Assembly (NCBI GenBank): GCA_030429565.1
Contig: JAUIFE010000029.1
Location: forward strand, 1-64,000
Source: Holophagae bacterium
Lineage (GTDB): Bacteria > Acidobacteriota > Holophagae > Acanthopleuribacterales > Acanthopleuribacteraceae
Direction of reading: 5' to 3'
DNA length: 64,000 bases
Position 1 is the first letter of the stretch, and every line of letters starts with the position of its first letter. The notes under the pieces were generated by a model. That model had not been told where the DNA came from. It ran no database searches and saw only the letters and a program-made list of their open reading frames with translations. Both the position numbers and the translations under genes were made by a program. Below, one piece after another: positions 36,901 to 45,610 of this stretch.

Positions 36901-37158
36901 TTAGTATTGGGCGCGGCGCACGGCGATCACACGCCCATTCTCGGCGTCGACCTCAATCCGTTTATATACGCGCTGACCCGGCCCCAAACTAGCGGTCCCC
37001 GAAGCGGGATTCCAGTCAAAGCCGATGATCACGCACCAACGCTGGGGGTCTTCCTCGAGCGTCACTTCTTCCAATAATTTTTCACCGACGCGCTTGCCGT
37101 CAAAAAAAACTTCAATGTGGTCCAGGGCAATTTTAACCGCTTCCTTGACTTCTATCAT
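36901..37158 (-). CDS. Small hypothetical protein (85 aa)
   Basis: Not recognised. Compact, acidic/basic mixed, no signal peptide. It opens with MIEVKEAVKIALDHIEVFF and ends in a beta-hairpin-like VYKRIEVDAENGRVIAVRR, reminiscent of the last strands of PepSY-like modules. A GGAG sits about 12 nt before the ATG, and codon use resembles its neighbours, which supports a real gene. It is the single gene between ldcA-like and the second kinase and probably has its own promoter. Confidence 0.6.
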   Translation of the reverse strand: MIEVKEAVKIALDHIEVFFDGKRVGEKLLEEVTLEEDPQRWCVIIGFDWNPASGTASLGPGQRVYKRIEVDAENGRVIAVRRAQY

Positions 37159-37522
37159 AATGTGTCACTCCGCGCCCCAAATTCATCGCGCCACCCGAAC
37201 TAACCCACCGATAAGGCGGTGGCGGGCGAATCACCGGAAGAAACCGGCGCTGGGAAGGTCTGATTTGCGATTTATCGTATCAAATTTGTCGCTCGGGTTA
37301 CTTATAGAAAAGCAGGGTACGCTGTCACGACAACAATCCGGCTGATCGCCTCCCCATCAAAGGGTTGTTGGACGACTTTGCAACGGCTTCATAGAAAAAA
37401 GGTCCTTCTCACCAGCCGAAACTCAAGTAAAATGCGGTAAGTAGGACTATGACAAGACACGTGGAACCCATCGCCGAGGTTTCCAAGAAGTGCTTTATTC
37501 CCCAAATGGATAGGGACGGTTG
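37159..37522. other. Divergent intergenic region before the SUMF1-domain kinase
   Basis: 364 bp; nothing coding can be supported. It becomes AT-rich after 37250. A ribosome site (AGGGACGG) ends it. No confident -35/-10 pair: a TATAGA near 37300 lacks a -35 at the proper distance. Confidence 0.45.
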
Positions 37523-39919
37523 ATGAGTTGCACCCAATGCGGCCAAGAAAATCCAACTGATGCCTTTTTTTGCAGCCGGTGTGGTGCGTCCATCCACGGG
37601 TCCGACGTCGGCTTAGCTGAGCAGGATAGCGACGCCTTCGAAGCGTTGGTGCGCACGCGTTTAGCCGCTGAATACCGCATTCTGCGCGAGCTCGGTAAAG
37701 GCGGCATGGCCGTTGTTTTTGAAGCGCACATGCTGGAACTGGATCGCCGCGTCGCCCTGAAAGCACTGCCGTTGGCCCACGCCCACGACCAGCATTTGGT
37801 ATCGCGTTTTAAACGCGAGGCACGTCTGGCCGCCGGCCTGAACCATCCGCACATCGTCCAAATTTACAACGTTGGCTCGCAGGGCCCCATTCACTACTTC
37901 ACCATGCCGTATCTATCGCAAGGCTCCTTGGCCGAGATGATTCAAACCGGCATGGATATCAACTTGGCCCTCACCATAATTTCTCAAATCGGCAGCGCCC
38001 TTGATTACGCCCACGGCAAAGGTTTGATTCACCGCGACATCAAACCTGGCAACATCATGTTTGACGAACACAACATCCCGCAAATTTTGGATTTCGGCAT
38101 CGCCAAGGCCCTGACCGGCACCCAAATGGCCACGCTGAACATGACCGCCACCAAGGGTTTTGTGGGAACCCCCCACTACATGAGCCCCGAGCAAGCACTC
38201 GGTGAGGAAGTCGACGGCCGCACGGATATCTATGCGCTCGGGGTCGTGTTCTTCCAAATGTTGACCGGCACCCTTCCCTTTCGTGGCAAAGACGCCATTG
38301 CCGTCATGTACCAACACGTCAATAAAATGCCGCCCGATCCCAACAAATACCGCCGCGACATTCCCATCGGTCTCGATCAGGTCGTCCTCAAAATGATCGC
38401 CAAAAAACCGGAGGATCGCTTTCAGACAGCGGGCGATTTCATGTTGGCGCTGGAAAACTTGGGGCTTATGAATGATCGGCCGGCCACCATTCCGCCCGGC
38501 TCGAGCTTGGGGGGCCTCAACAATGCCGCCCTAAAGGCACCGCCCGCCCCCAGTGAAGAAACCACCGCGCCCACCCAACAAGCGCCGCCACCGCCACCAC
38601 CACCGCAGCCGGTACCGGCACCGGCCGTCGCGCCTGCCGCCTCGCCACCCGAACCGGCCCAGCCGCCGATGAAGGTCGGTAGTGACGCCCAACGCCGCAA
38701 ACGGCAAACCCTGTGGATCGCGCTCGGGTTGCTGATCTTTCTGCTGAGCTTGATGGCGTTGTTCCTGATCCCCGGCAAACCGAATCGCGACGCCGACCAG
38801 CGCCCGCAAGTCCCGGAAAATAACCAGGCTTCGCGCAACGAAATACTCAATGACCATGATCGACGTCAAAACGGTGAAAATGACGGCGGCGACAACGGCA
38901 CCCCCGAATCGGCCAATCACGAGCCGCTTACTTTTGCGCGCGTGCAAGAAGACCCAGCCTTTGCCAACCGACAGTACCTGAAGCGTTTTTGGTCGGCTGA
39001 TGCAACGCCGGCACAGCCCCCTTTTCAAGCCGCCTTGAACCCGCAAGATCCAGCCGATAACCAAACCAGCGAGGAAACGGCAAACGTCGAGACCGCAAAC
39101 GAAGAAGGGCCCGCCCCCTCGCAGACCGTGGTCGATAACACGGAAAAACCGGCCGAACAGACACCTCCGCCAAAAGAGCCGCCGCCTAAAAACAACGGCA
39201 AGACGAACAAACCGCGCAACACCAAACCGCGCGAGACCGCCGAACAGAAACTCGCCCGTGAGCGTGCCCGCGTGGCCGCCATGCTCACCAGCATGGAGTT
39301 TGTCGCCCTACCCGCCGGTTCGTTTCGCATGGGCAATCGCAGCCGCAAGTATCCCGACGAACGACCGCAGCGCAAGATTGATTTAGACGGCTTCCAAATC
39401 GCCAAAACCGAGGTCACCCAAGAACTTTGGCAAGCAGTGATGGGTTACAACAATTCCTGCCTCAAAAGCCCGAAACTGCCGGTACACGGCGTGTCTTGGG
39501 GCGAAATTGAAAGCTTCTTCTCACGCTTGCACACTTTAACCGGCCAAACCTTTCGCCTTCCCACCGAAGCCGAATGGGAATACGCTTGCGGCGCTACCGA
39601 TTTAAAGCCCAGCAGCGCCTGGTTCAGTGAAAACAGTTCGAAAATCGGCCCAGTCGCCAAAAAAGAAGCCAATTCTTTTGGCTTGTACGACATGCAAGGC
39701 AATGTATGGGAGTGGGTGTCGGATTGGTACGAAGTCGGTTATGACAAACGCGCCGACCGCACCAACCCGACCGGACCAGAGTCGGGCTCACAGCGCGTGA
39801 TCCGCGGCGGCGCATACGATACCGACAGCCAAGAGTGCCGCTGCGAAAACCGCGACAGTCGCCCGCCGATTTTGCGCGATTGCACCATTGGCTTCCGCTT
39901 AGTTGCGGTCCAACTGTAA
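37523..39919 (+). CDS. Ser/Thr protein kinase with N-terminal zinc ribbon and C-terminal formylglycine-generating-enzyme (SUMF1) domain
   Basis: 798 residues. A zinc ribbon CTQCG...CSRCG (about 3-24) is followed by a Hanks kinase domain (about 48-310): GKGGMAVVFEAH near 51, HRDIKPGNIMF near 170, DFGIAKAL near 191, GTPHYMSPEQ. Then come a Pro-rich segment (about 350-385), one transmembrane helix (about 396-418), a disordered extracytoplasmic stretch, and an FGE-sulfatase/SUMF1 domain (about 590-798) with LPAGSFRMG, KTEVTQELWQAVMG, FRLPTEAEWEYA, GNVWEWVSDWY, RVIRGGAYD and IGFRLV. In most bacterial kinases this domain is a ligand-binding C-type-lectin-like fold rather than an active oxidase. An ATG at 37523 is preferred to the TTG before it. 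Monocistronic. Confidence 0.93.
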   Translation: MSCTQCGQENPTDAFFCSRCGASIHGSDVGLAEQDSDAFEALVRTRLAAEYRILRELGKGGMAVVFEAHMLELDRRVALKALPLAHAHDQHLVSRFKREARLAAGLNHPHIVQIYNVGSQGPIHYFTMPYLSQGSLAEMIQTGMDINLALTIISQIGSALDYAHGKGLIHRDIKPGNIMFDEHNIPQILDFGIAKALTGTQMATLNMTATKGFVGTPHYMSPEQALGEEVDGRTDIYALGVVFFQMLTGTLPFRGKDAIAVMYQHVNKMPPDPNKYRRDIPIGLDQVVLKMIAKKPEDRFQTAGDFMLALENLGLMNDRPATIPPGSSLGGLNNAALKAPPAPSEETTAPTQQAPPPPPPPQPVPAPAVAPAASPPEPAQPPMKVGSDAQRRKRQTLWIALGLLIFLLSLMALFLIPGKPNRDADQRPQVPENNQASRNEILNDHDRRQNGENDGGDNGTPESANHEPLTFARVQEDPAFANRQYLKRFWSADATPAQPPFQAALNPQDPADNQTSEETANVETANEEGPAPSQTVVDNTEKPAEQTPPPKEPPPKNNGKTNKPRNTKPRETAEQKLARERARVAAMLTSMEFVALPAGSFRMGNRSRKYPDERPQRKIDLDGFQIAKTEVTQELWQAVMGYNNSCLKSPKLPVHGVSWGEIESFFSRLHTLTGQTFRLPTEAEWEYACGATDLKPSSAWFSENSSKIGPVAKKEANSFGLYDMQGNVWEWVSDWYEVGYDKRADRTNPTGPESGSQRVIRGGAYDTDSQECRCENRDSRPPILRDCTIGFRLVAVQL

Positions 39920-39926
39920 CTGAACC

Positions 39927-40721
39927 CTAAACAGCGCTCTCGTCGGCCTCCGGCGCCTCGAAAACAGCATAACCGGCGCGCGCCGCCACCAAACGGCCGG
40001 CTAATCGATAGAGCGCGGCCGCCTCCGGATGAATCTCATCGAGCAACGCGGCTTGGCGTTGCAACACGCCCACATCACCACGCACGGCCGGCCCGGAATA
40101 GGGCAAATCCAAAGCGCCGTCTAAAGCATTGGCCACACTGTTTTGAATCAAAGGTTTTAGCCAATCCAACGCATCGCCGCGGTCGTCAGCCAGCGGCTCG
40201 AGCAATTCGGCACCACAGCGAATCAGCAAAGGAAGAAAATTGGCGGCGGTCACGGCGGCGGCATGGTAACGCGCCCACTGATCGCCAACTAAATGATGTA
40301 AATGGCCCGACCAAGCCGCCACCCAAGGACGTACCAATGCCTCGATCTCGCCCTCGTAGGCGTAGTGCGTGCCGGCGGGCATCGGGGCGCCGTCTTTTTG
40401 GGCAAACGTCTGTAACGGATGGAGCTTGCCGATCACGCCACCCGCCGCCTGTAGCGGTGTTAGTAATGAAAGCGGTGTGGCACCGGAAAACAACAAGACG
40501 GTTTTGCCGGCAAGAGGCGTGGTCGCCAGCACTGTAACCAGTTCGGCTAATTCATCATCGCGAACGGTCAGGCAAATCACGGAAAGCGAGGCCGACCAAG
40601 CCGCCAACGAGGAACTTGTGTCGCGACGACGTTCGGCAACGCGGTGGCCCAACGCGCGAAGCGAGGTCGCCAAGGACGAACCCAGGCGACCCATACCAAT
40701 AATCCCAACTGGGCCGGTCAT
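39927..40721 (-). CDS. Rossmann-like / DUF2520 NAD(P)-dependent oxidoreductase-like protein
   Basis: 264 residues. The N-terminal NAD(P)-binding fold has GIIGMGRLGSSLATSLRALGH, then ICLTVRDDEL and VLLFSGATPLSLL. The C-terminal DUF2520 helical domain contains GKLHPLQTF and WARYHAAAVTAANFLPLL, both characteristic. The family resembles pyrroline-5-carboxylate and ketopantoate reductases; its substrate is unknown. The start lies 2 bp after the purB stop on the same strand, so it is probably co-transcribed with purB. Convergent with the kinase gene at its 3' end (7 bp). Confidence 0.87.
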   Translation of the reverse strand: MTGPVGIIGMGRLGSSLATSLRALGHRVAERRRDTSSSLAAWSASLSVICLTVRDDELAELVTVLATTPLAGKTVLLFSGATPLSLLTPLQAAGGVIGKLHPLQTFAQKDGAPMPAGTHYAYEGEIEALVRPWVAAWSGHLHHLVGDQWARYHAAAVTAANFLPLLIRCGAELLEPLADDRGDALDWLKPLIQNSVANALDGALDLPYSGPAVRGDVGVLQRQAALLDEIHPEAAALYRLAGRLVAARAGYAVFEAPEADESAV

Positions 40722-40723
40722 GC

Positions 40724-42154
40724 TTAGACTTTTAAGGCCACGTCGTCGGCGTCACCATCCGGGTAACGCGCCAACAACGGCGTGACTTCTTCAGCCAAGA
40801 ATTCGTGGACCTGTTGTTCGGAGCGACCCGTGTACTGTGAGGGCGCCATCATTTGGTCCAAACCGGCGCGGTCAATGCCGAAACGCGGATCGGCGGCAAT
40901 GCGGTCGAGTAAGTCGTTTTCGCCACCTTCGATCTTAACCATGCGACCGGCTTCCAAGGAGTGAACACGAATCGCCTCGTGCAACTCCTGGCGGTCACCG
41001 CCGCGTTTAACGGCTTCCATCATGATGTTTTCGGTCATCATAAATGGCAACTCGGCGGCAATGCGGCGGCCGATCATTTTGGGATAAACCACCAACCCAT
41101 CGATGACATTCTTGTAAATCAACAGCACCGCATCCACCGCCAAAAAGGATTCGGGAATCGAGATGCGTTTGTTGGCCGAATCGTCGAGGGTCCGCTCAAA
41201 CCACTGGGTCGCGGCGGTAAAAGCCGGCGACTGCGCGGCGGTAATCACATAACGCGCCAGCGAACAAATGCGCTCACTGCGCATCGGGTTGCGCTTGTAG
41301 GCCATTGCACTGGAACCAATTTGGTCTTTGGCAAAGGGTTCTTCAATCTCTTTGAGGTTGGCCAAAAGGCGCAGATCGTGGGCGAACTTACTGGCTGATT
41401 GGGCGATGCCGGACAGCACGCCGGTCACCTGCGCGTCGACACGGCGCGGGTAGGTCTGACCGGTGATGTAACCCTTGTCGAAACCCGCCGCTTCACTGAC
41501 GCGTTTGTTGAGTTCCAGCACTTTGTTATGGTCACCGTTAAACAACTCGAGGAAACTGGCTTGTGTGCCGGTGGTACCTTTTACCCCGCGAAAACGCAGG
41601 TTCGCCAAACGGTGCTCCAGATCTTCGTGGTCCAGCACCAAATCTTGTAACCACAGCGCCGCACGTTTGCCGACGGTGGTCAACTGAGCCGGCTGAAAGT
41701 GGGTAAAACCCAAGGTCGGCATGGCTGCATGAGCAGCGGCGAACTTACCCAAAGACGCCATAACGGCGCGCAACCGCTTGCCGACCAGTTCCAAACCCGC
41801 CTTGATTTGGATTAAATCGGTATTATCGCCAACGTAGGCGCTGGTGGCGCCCAGATGGATAATCCCTTTGGCTTGGGGGCACTGCTCGCCGAAAGCAAAG
41901 ACATGACTCATCACATCATGGCGCGTCTCTTTTTCGCGCTTTTTGGCAACGTCGTAGTTGATGGTGTCGCGCGAGGCTTCCATTTCAGCAATTTGCGCGT
42001 CGCTAATCGGCAACCCCAAAGCCTGTTCCGCTTTGGCGAGGTCGATCCACAACCGCCGCCAGGTACGGAACTTGTAATCGGGTGAAAAAATGTGCGACAT
42101 CTCAGCGGAACAATAACGCTCCACCAATGGATTTTGGTAGTTGGGAAACGACAT
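40724..42154 (-). CDS. purB: Adenylosuccinate lyase
   Basis: Cleaves SAICAR to AICAR and adenylosuccinate to AMP in purine synthesis. 476 residues, the longer eukaryote-like type. The fumarate-lyase signature GSSAMAYKRNPM sits near residue 280; the conserved HDVMSHVFAF, GATSAYVGDNTDL and TTVGKRAALW segments and the TLDDSANKRI segment are present. The start at 42154 (MSFPNYQNPLVERY) has AGAGGA about 9 nt upstream; the frame extends 14 codons further but without a better site. It lies 13 bp after the PH-like membrane gene and 2 bp before the DUF2520 gene, forming a tight minus-strand cluster. Confidence 0.96.
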   Translation of the reverse strand: MSFPNYQNPLVERYCSAEMSHIFSPDYKFRTWRRLWIDLAKAEQALGLPISDAQIAEMEASRDTINYDVAKKREKETRHDVMSHVFAFGEQCPQAKGIIHLGATSAYVGDNTDLIQIKAGLELVGKRLRAVMASLGKFAAAHAAMPTLGFTHFQPAQLTTVGKRAALWLQDLVLDHEDLEHRLANLRFRGVKGTTGTQASFLELFNGDHNKVLELNKRVSEAAGFDKGYITGQTYPRRVDAQVTGVLSGIAQSASKFAHDLRLLANLKEIEEPFAKDQIGSSAMAYKRNPMRSERICSLARYVITAAQSPAFTAATQWFERTLDDSANKRISIPESFLAVDAVLLIYKNVIDGLVVYPKMIGRRIAAELPFMMTENIMMEAVKRGGDRQELHEAIRVHSLEAGRMVKIEGGENDLLDRIAADPRFGIDRAGLDQMMAPSQYTGRSEQQVHEFLAEEVTPLLARYPDGDADDVALKV

Positions 42155-42167
42155 ATCATCCTCTTCG

Positions 42168-42737
42168 TTATTCAACGATGGTGACATCCTGCGCATGCAC
42201 CATAATCGTTTGGATTAACTTTTCAACCTGATCAACCGGCGTAAAACGGATCGAGGCGCCGTTGCCCAGAACCTGGGTCGCGGTTGAAGTGGCCCGCAGC
42301 TCGCGGATTTCATCCATCTTCAAACCACCGACGCCGGTGTAGCGGCGGAAGTAAGGACCGGTGATGGTGTTGACCACACGGATTTCCTGCTGGTTGACCC
42401 AGACTTCCAGGCCCCAGATATCGATGGCGGCGGTAAAGAAGTAAACAAAAATCGCCAGTGCGACCAAAAAACCGGTGCCAAAAATACCAAAGTAGACCCA
42501 GTAGGTTAAATTGGGATCGCCGGCAATCAACATAAACGGGGGTAACAGTTCGGGCTCGGCGAGTTTTTCAACCATGTAACTAATAAAAAAGGAGAAAGCC
42601 ACCAAGTAGCACAGGAAAATCACCAAAATCAAAAGCCGCGTTTTGGGTGCGTGTGTGTAAACGTGGGTTTCCTGGCTAGGCGTCTGAAACGCCACTTCTC
42701 CGGGTCGGTAGATCAACGCATCTTCAAGTGGTTCCAT
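42168..42737 (-). CDS. Membrane protein with PH-like C-terminal domain (189 aa)
   Basis: Two transmembrane helices (about 33-56 and 81-102) with a short loop, followed by a cytoplasmic beta-rich region (LEVWVNQQEIRVVNTITGPYFRRY...EIRELRATSTATQVLGNG...IRFTPVDQ) with the look of bacterial PH/bPH2-type domains, where a membrane protein carries a C-terminal PH fold. Function is unknown. The first gene of the purB cluster; a TATGAT hexamer on its strand (near 42790) could be its -10 element. Confidence 0.7.
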   Translation of the reverse strand: MEPLEDALIYRPGEVAFQTPSQETHVYTHAPKTRLLILVIFLCYLVAFSFFISYMVEKLAEPELLPPFMLIAGDPNLTYWVYFGIFGTGFLVALAIFVYFFTAAIDIWGLEVWVNQQEIRVVNTITGPYFRRYTGVGGLKMDEIRELRATSTATQVLGNGASIRFTPVDQVEKLIQTIMVHAQDVTIVE

Positions 42738-42872
42738 TTAAAAGATTTAACCCTCTTCTTCGCACTTGGGATCGACTTGTTACCTTGGGCATCATACCAC
42801 AAAGAAAGCGTCGATGCGGGCCGGATCGCCGCGTTGAAACACGAAAGCAACGACCACCGAGAAAGCCCGTCA

Positions 42873-43289
42873 TTAGCGCGAAAAAGCCGGTTGCTGTGCG
42901 CGCAACAACGCCAACAGCGCGCGATTGGCCTCGGGAAAGGCCGCATCGTCCAACTGCGACCACGGCAACCATCGCGCCGCGACAACCTGGCGCAATTGCA
43001 AGGCTTGTGGATTTTCGGCGGTGACCAAATAAAAACGCAATAACACGCGCCGCTCCGGGTAGTCATAGTCGATTTGCTGGAAAAGCCGGCCAACGCGAAT
43101 GGTTAAACCTACTTCTTCTTGGAACTCACGCGCCAACGCCGTTGGGTCGTCCTCGCCCACTTCCGGTTTGCCGCCGGGAAACTCCCATTTCAAGCCTAAA
43201 TGCGTGTCGGCCGGGCGCTGGGTCACGAGAATACGGTTGTCGTTGATACACAAGCCAACGACCACATTGATGGTGGCAGTTGCGGTCAC
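42873..43289 (-). CDS. mutT: Nudix hydrolase, MutT-like (8-oxo-dGTP diphosphatase type)
   Basis: 138 residues with a perfect Nudix box G-x5-E-x7-REFQEEVGL and the upstream WEFPGGK segment typical of MutT, which removes oxidised dGTP from the nucleotide pool. The GTG start at 43289 is supported by GAGGGAGA upstream. Located just downstream of the rpsA terminator on the same strand, so it probably has its own promoter. The MutT call rests on the WEFPGGK signature and length; other Nudix substrates remain possible. Confidence 0.88.
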   Translation of the reverse strand: MTATATINVVVGLCINDNRILVTQRPADTHLGLKWEFPGGKPEVGEDDPTALAREFQEEVGLTIRVGRLFQQIDYDYPERRVLLRFYLVTAENPQALQLRQVVAARWLPWSQLDDAAFPEANRALLALLRAQQPAFSR

Positions 43290-43315
43290 GATGAATCTCC
43301 CTCATTAAATGGGCT

Positions 43316-43357
43316 CAAAAGAAAACGACCCCTCACCGTGGGGGGTGAGGGGTCGTT
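43316..43357 (-). terminator. Strong intrinsic terminator of rpsA
   Basis: Perfect 14-bp inverted repeat (43324-43337 with 43344-43357), 6-nt loop, GC-rich. On the minus strand it is followed by TTTTCTTTT. It lies 26 bp downstream of the rpsA stop and isolates it from the Nudix gene. Confidence 0.9.
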
Positions 43358-43382
43358 CGAAAATGGCTTTTGGGTGTGGCGA

Positions 43383-45329
43383 TTACTTGTTAATCAAGTG
43401 ACGCAGGCCTTCGGCCATGACGTCACCCATGGTAGCGCCGCCGGTATCGTTACTTTTGGTGTACTCGGCAATAGCGCGACGCTCTTGGTCTTGACGCAAG
43501 CGGCGGACACTGAGGTCAACCTTACGCTCACGATGACTGATACGCGTCACGATGACCTGTACCTCTTCACCTTCTTTGTAGTGATCGGTTGCTTTAGCAC
43601 CACGGGGAATGTCGAGTTCGTTGTTGCGAACCAGACCTTCCACGTGTTCGGCCAACTGCAAGAACACGCCAAAGTCAGTGGCTTTGGTAACGCTGGCGGT
43701 GATGTAATCACCTTCACGGTAGGTTTTGGTGAAATCGAGCCAGGGGTCGTTGCCCATTTGCTTCATGCCGAGCGATACCTTTTTGCTTTCGGTATCCACG
43801 GCGAGAATGACGACTTCGACTTCTTCACCTTTCTTGACATACTCGTTGGGATCGGCGGTGCGCTCGCCCCACTTGAAGTCGCTAACGTGAACCAAACCGT
43901 CGATGCCGTCTTCGATTTCAACGAAGGCACCGAACTCGGTGATGTTGCGAACTTTACCTTTGACCTTGCTACCCACGGGGAAACGCTCGGCCAAAGACTC
44001 CCAAGGGTTGTCTTCAGTTTGTTTGAGGCTGAGGCTGACACGACGTTTGTCGGAATCGAGATCCAACACTTTAACGCCAACCTCTTGGCCTTTTTGCAGA
44101 ACCTGACCGGGGTTGCGCACTTTTTTGGTCCAGCTCATTTCAGAGACGTGGATCATGCCTTCAACACCGGGCTCCAGTTCAACAAAAGCGCCGTAGCTGG
44201 TGAGGTTGAGCACGGTCCCCTTGACGGACTTGCCGGGAGGATAGTTCTCGCTCACACTCAACCAGGGGTCGGGCATGCACTGCTTGAGGCCCAAGCTGAC
44301 TTTTTCTTTTTCAGGATCAAACCGCAGAACCTTCACTTCGATCTCTTGGTCCACTTGAACCAAGTCCTTGGGATGGTTAATCCGACCCCACGACATGTCG
44401 CTAATGTGCAACAGGCCGTCGAGACCACCAAGATCGATAAAGGCACCGTAATCGGTGACGTTTTTGACCGTACCCATGAGGACCGCGCCCTCTTGGAGTT
44501 TGTCGAACAAACCAGTCCGTTTCTCTTCGAACTCGGCTTGCAACAAATCTTTGCGGGACAAAATCAAATTCCCGCGACGACGTTGGATCTTGAGAATGCT
44601 GAAGTCGAAGCGCTTACCGAGCAGGTCTTGGTAATCTTTTTGCGGCTTCAACGTGGCCTGTGAGGTCGGCAAAAAGGCACGAACCCCGACATCCACAATA
44701 AATCCGCCCTTCACTTTCTCAATAATGGCGCCTTCCAGCGTCTTTTCTTTGGTAGCGACTTCCTCAATTTCATCCCAAACATGGGCGATGCGGGCACGTT
44801 CATGTGACAGCGGAATGTGTTGCGCTTCAGGGTTGAAACGCAGAACCATCACTTTGATCTGTTGGCCCTCTTTGGTTTTGAGGTTGCCTTCTTCGTCCTG
44901 GAACTCGGTGGAGGGCACCGTGCCTTCCACGCGGGCGCCGATGTCGACAACAACGTCTTGTTCGCCGATGTTGACTACGGTGCCGGTTACGATTTCACCG
45001 GGACGATATTCGCGGAATTGGTCGTATTCCTCGAGCAATTCCTCGAAGCTCTTACCTTCGACTGCTTCATCTTCCACATCGTCGTCGTCTTGTTCGGACA
45101 TGTCGTCAGATTGGAGCGCCGGCTCAGCGGCTTTTGCCGCCGGGGCAGTGGCCTCAGCTACCGGGGCTGGTGCCTCGGCTGCCGGGGCGGGTGCCTCGGC
45201 TGCCGGGGCGGGTGCCTCAGCTTCAGCGGCCACTTCGGCTTCGCGGTTTCCTTCTACGGCAGCGGCATCTTGCTTTTCTTCTGCTGCAGCTTCAGTTTGT
45301 TTCATGTCAGTTTGGTGCTCATTCGTCAT
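43383..45329 (-). CDS. rpsA: 30S ribosomal protein S1
   Basis: RNA-binding protein of the small ribosomal subunit that helps mRNA docking. Six S1 (OB-fold) domains follow from about residue 108 to 620, each with the G-x-V-x-(N/K)-(V/I/L)-T-x-(Y/F)-G-A-F-V/I pattern in domains 3-6 (for instance NVTDYGAFIDLGG and NITEFGAFVEIEDG). The first about 100 residues are an unusual acidic/Ala-Pro extension (EAPAPAAEAPAPAAEAPAP), rare in S1 and encoded by tandem 21-bp DNA repeats. Total 648 aa against about 550-570 usually. GGAGG lies about 13 nt upstream of the ATG. A 14-bp terminator hairpin follows. Confidence 0.97.
   Translation of the reverse strand: MTNEHQTDMKQTEAAAEEKQDAAAVEGNREAEVAAEAEAPAPAAEAPAPAAEAPAPVAEATAPAAKAAEPALQSDDMSEQDDDDVEDEAVEGKSFEELLEEYDQFREYRPGEIVTGTVVNIGEQDVVVDIGARVEGTVPSTEFQDEEGNLKTKEGQQIKVMVLRFNPEAQHIPLSHERARIAHVWDEIEEVATKEKTLEGAIIEKVKGGFIVDVGVRAFLPTSQATLKPQKDYQDLLGKRFDFSILKIQRRRGNLILSRKDLLQAEFEEKRTGLFDKLQEGAVLMGTVKNVTDYGAFIDLGGLDGLLHISDMSWGRINHPKDLVQVDQEIEVKVLRFDPEKEKVSLGLKQCMPDPWLSVSENYPPGKSVKGTVLNLTSYGAFVELEPGVEGMIHVSEMSWTKKVRNPGQVLQKGQEVGVKVLDLDSDKRRVSLSLKQTEDNPWESLAERFPVGSKVKGKVRNITEFGAFVEIEDGIDGLVHVSDFKWGERTADPNEYVKKGEEVEVVILAVDTESKKVSLGMKQMGNDPWLDFTKTYREGDYITASVTKATDFGVFLQLAEHVEGLVRNNELDIPRGAKATDHYKEGEEVQVIVTRISHRERKVDLSVRRLRQDQERRAIAEYTKSNDTGGATMGDVMAEGLRHLINK
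45169..45210. repeat. Tandem 21-bp repeat in rpsA encoding APAPAAE units
   Basis: Two identical 21-bp copies at 45169-45189 and 45190-45210, with diverged copies on both sides (about 45127-45231). They code for the Ala-Pro-Glu repeats of the S1 N-terminal extension. In-frame, so copy-number change by slippage would keep rpsA open. Confidence 0.85.
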
Positions 45330-45610
45330 GACTGTTTCAAAACCTCCAATGAGTTCACGTTTTGAAGGCCTTCGGAGTTTTTAATAGTTGGTTTGTGTTG
45401 GTTAGTTCCCACGCCACCCAAAAGCCAAAGCTGTATTTTAACAAACAACTTCAGGAAACGGAAAAGCTAAATCCCAATGCGACCAACAGAGACACCGTTG
45501 ACATGCAAAAAAAACCAAAAAAGGCGTTGATAGGCCGAATTCTCGACCTTCTTTCGCCCCGCTCAAACCACGCACGCCGCAACTTGGCAAAAACACCGCA
45601 ACCGCCCGCG

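Noticed and set aside
43200..44663. Long plus-strand open frame of 487 codons
   Set aside because: It lies opposite rpsA, whose S1 repeats and codon bias explain the lack of stops; no ribosome site or known domain.
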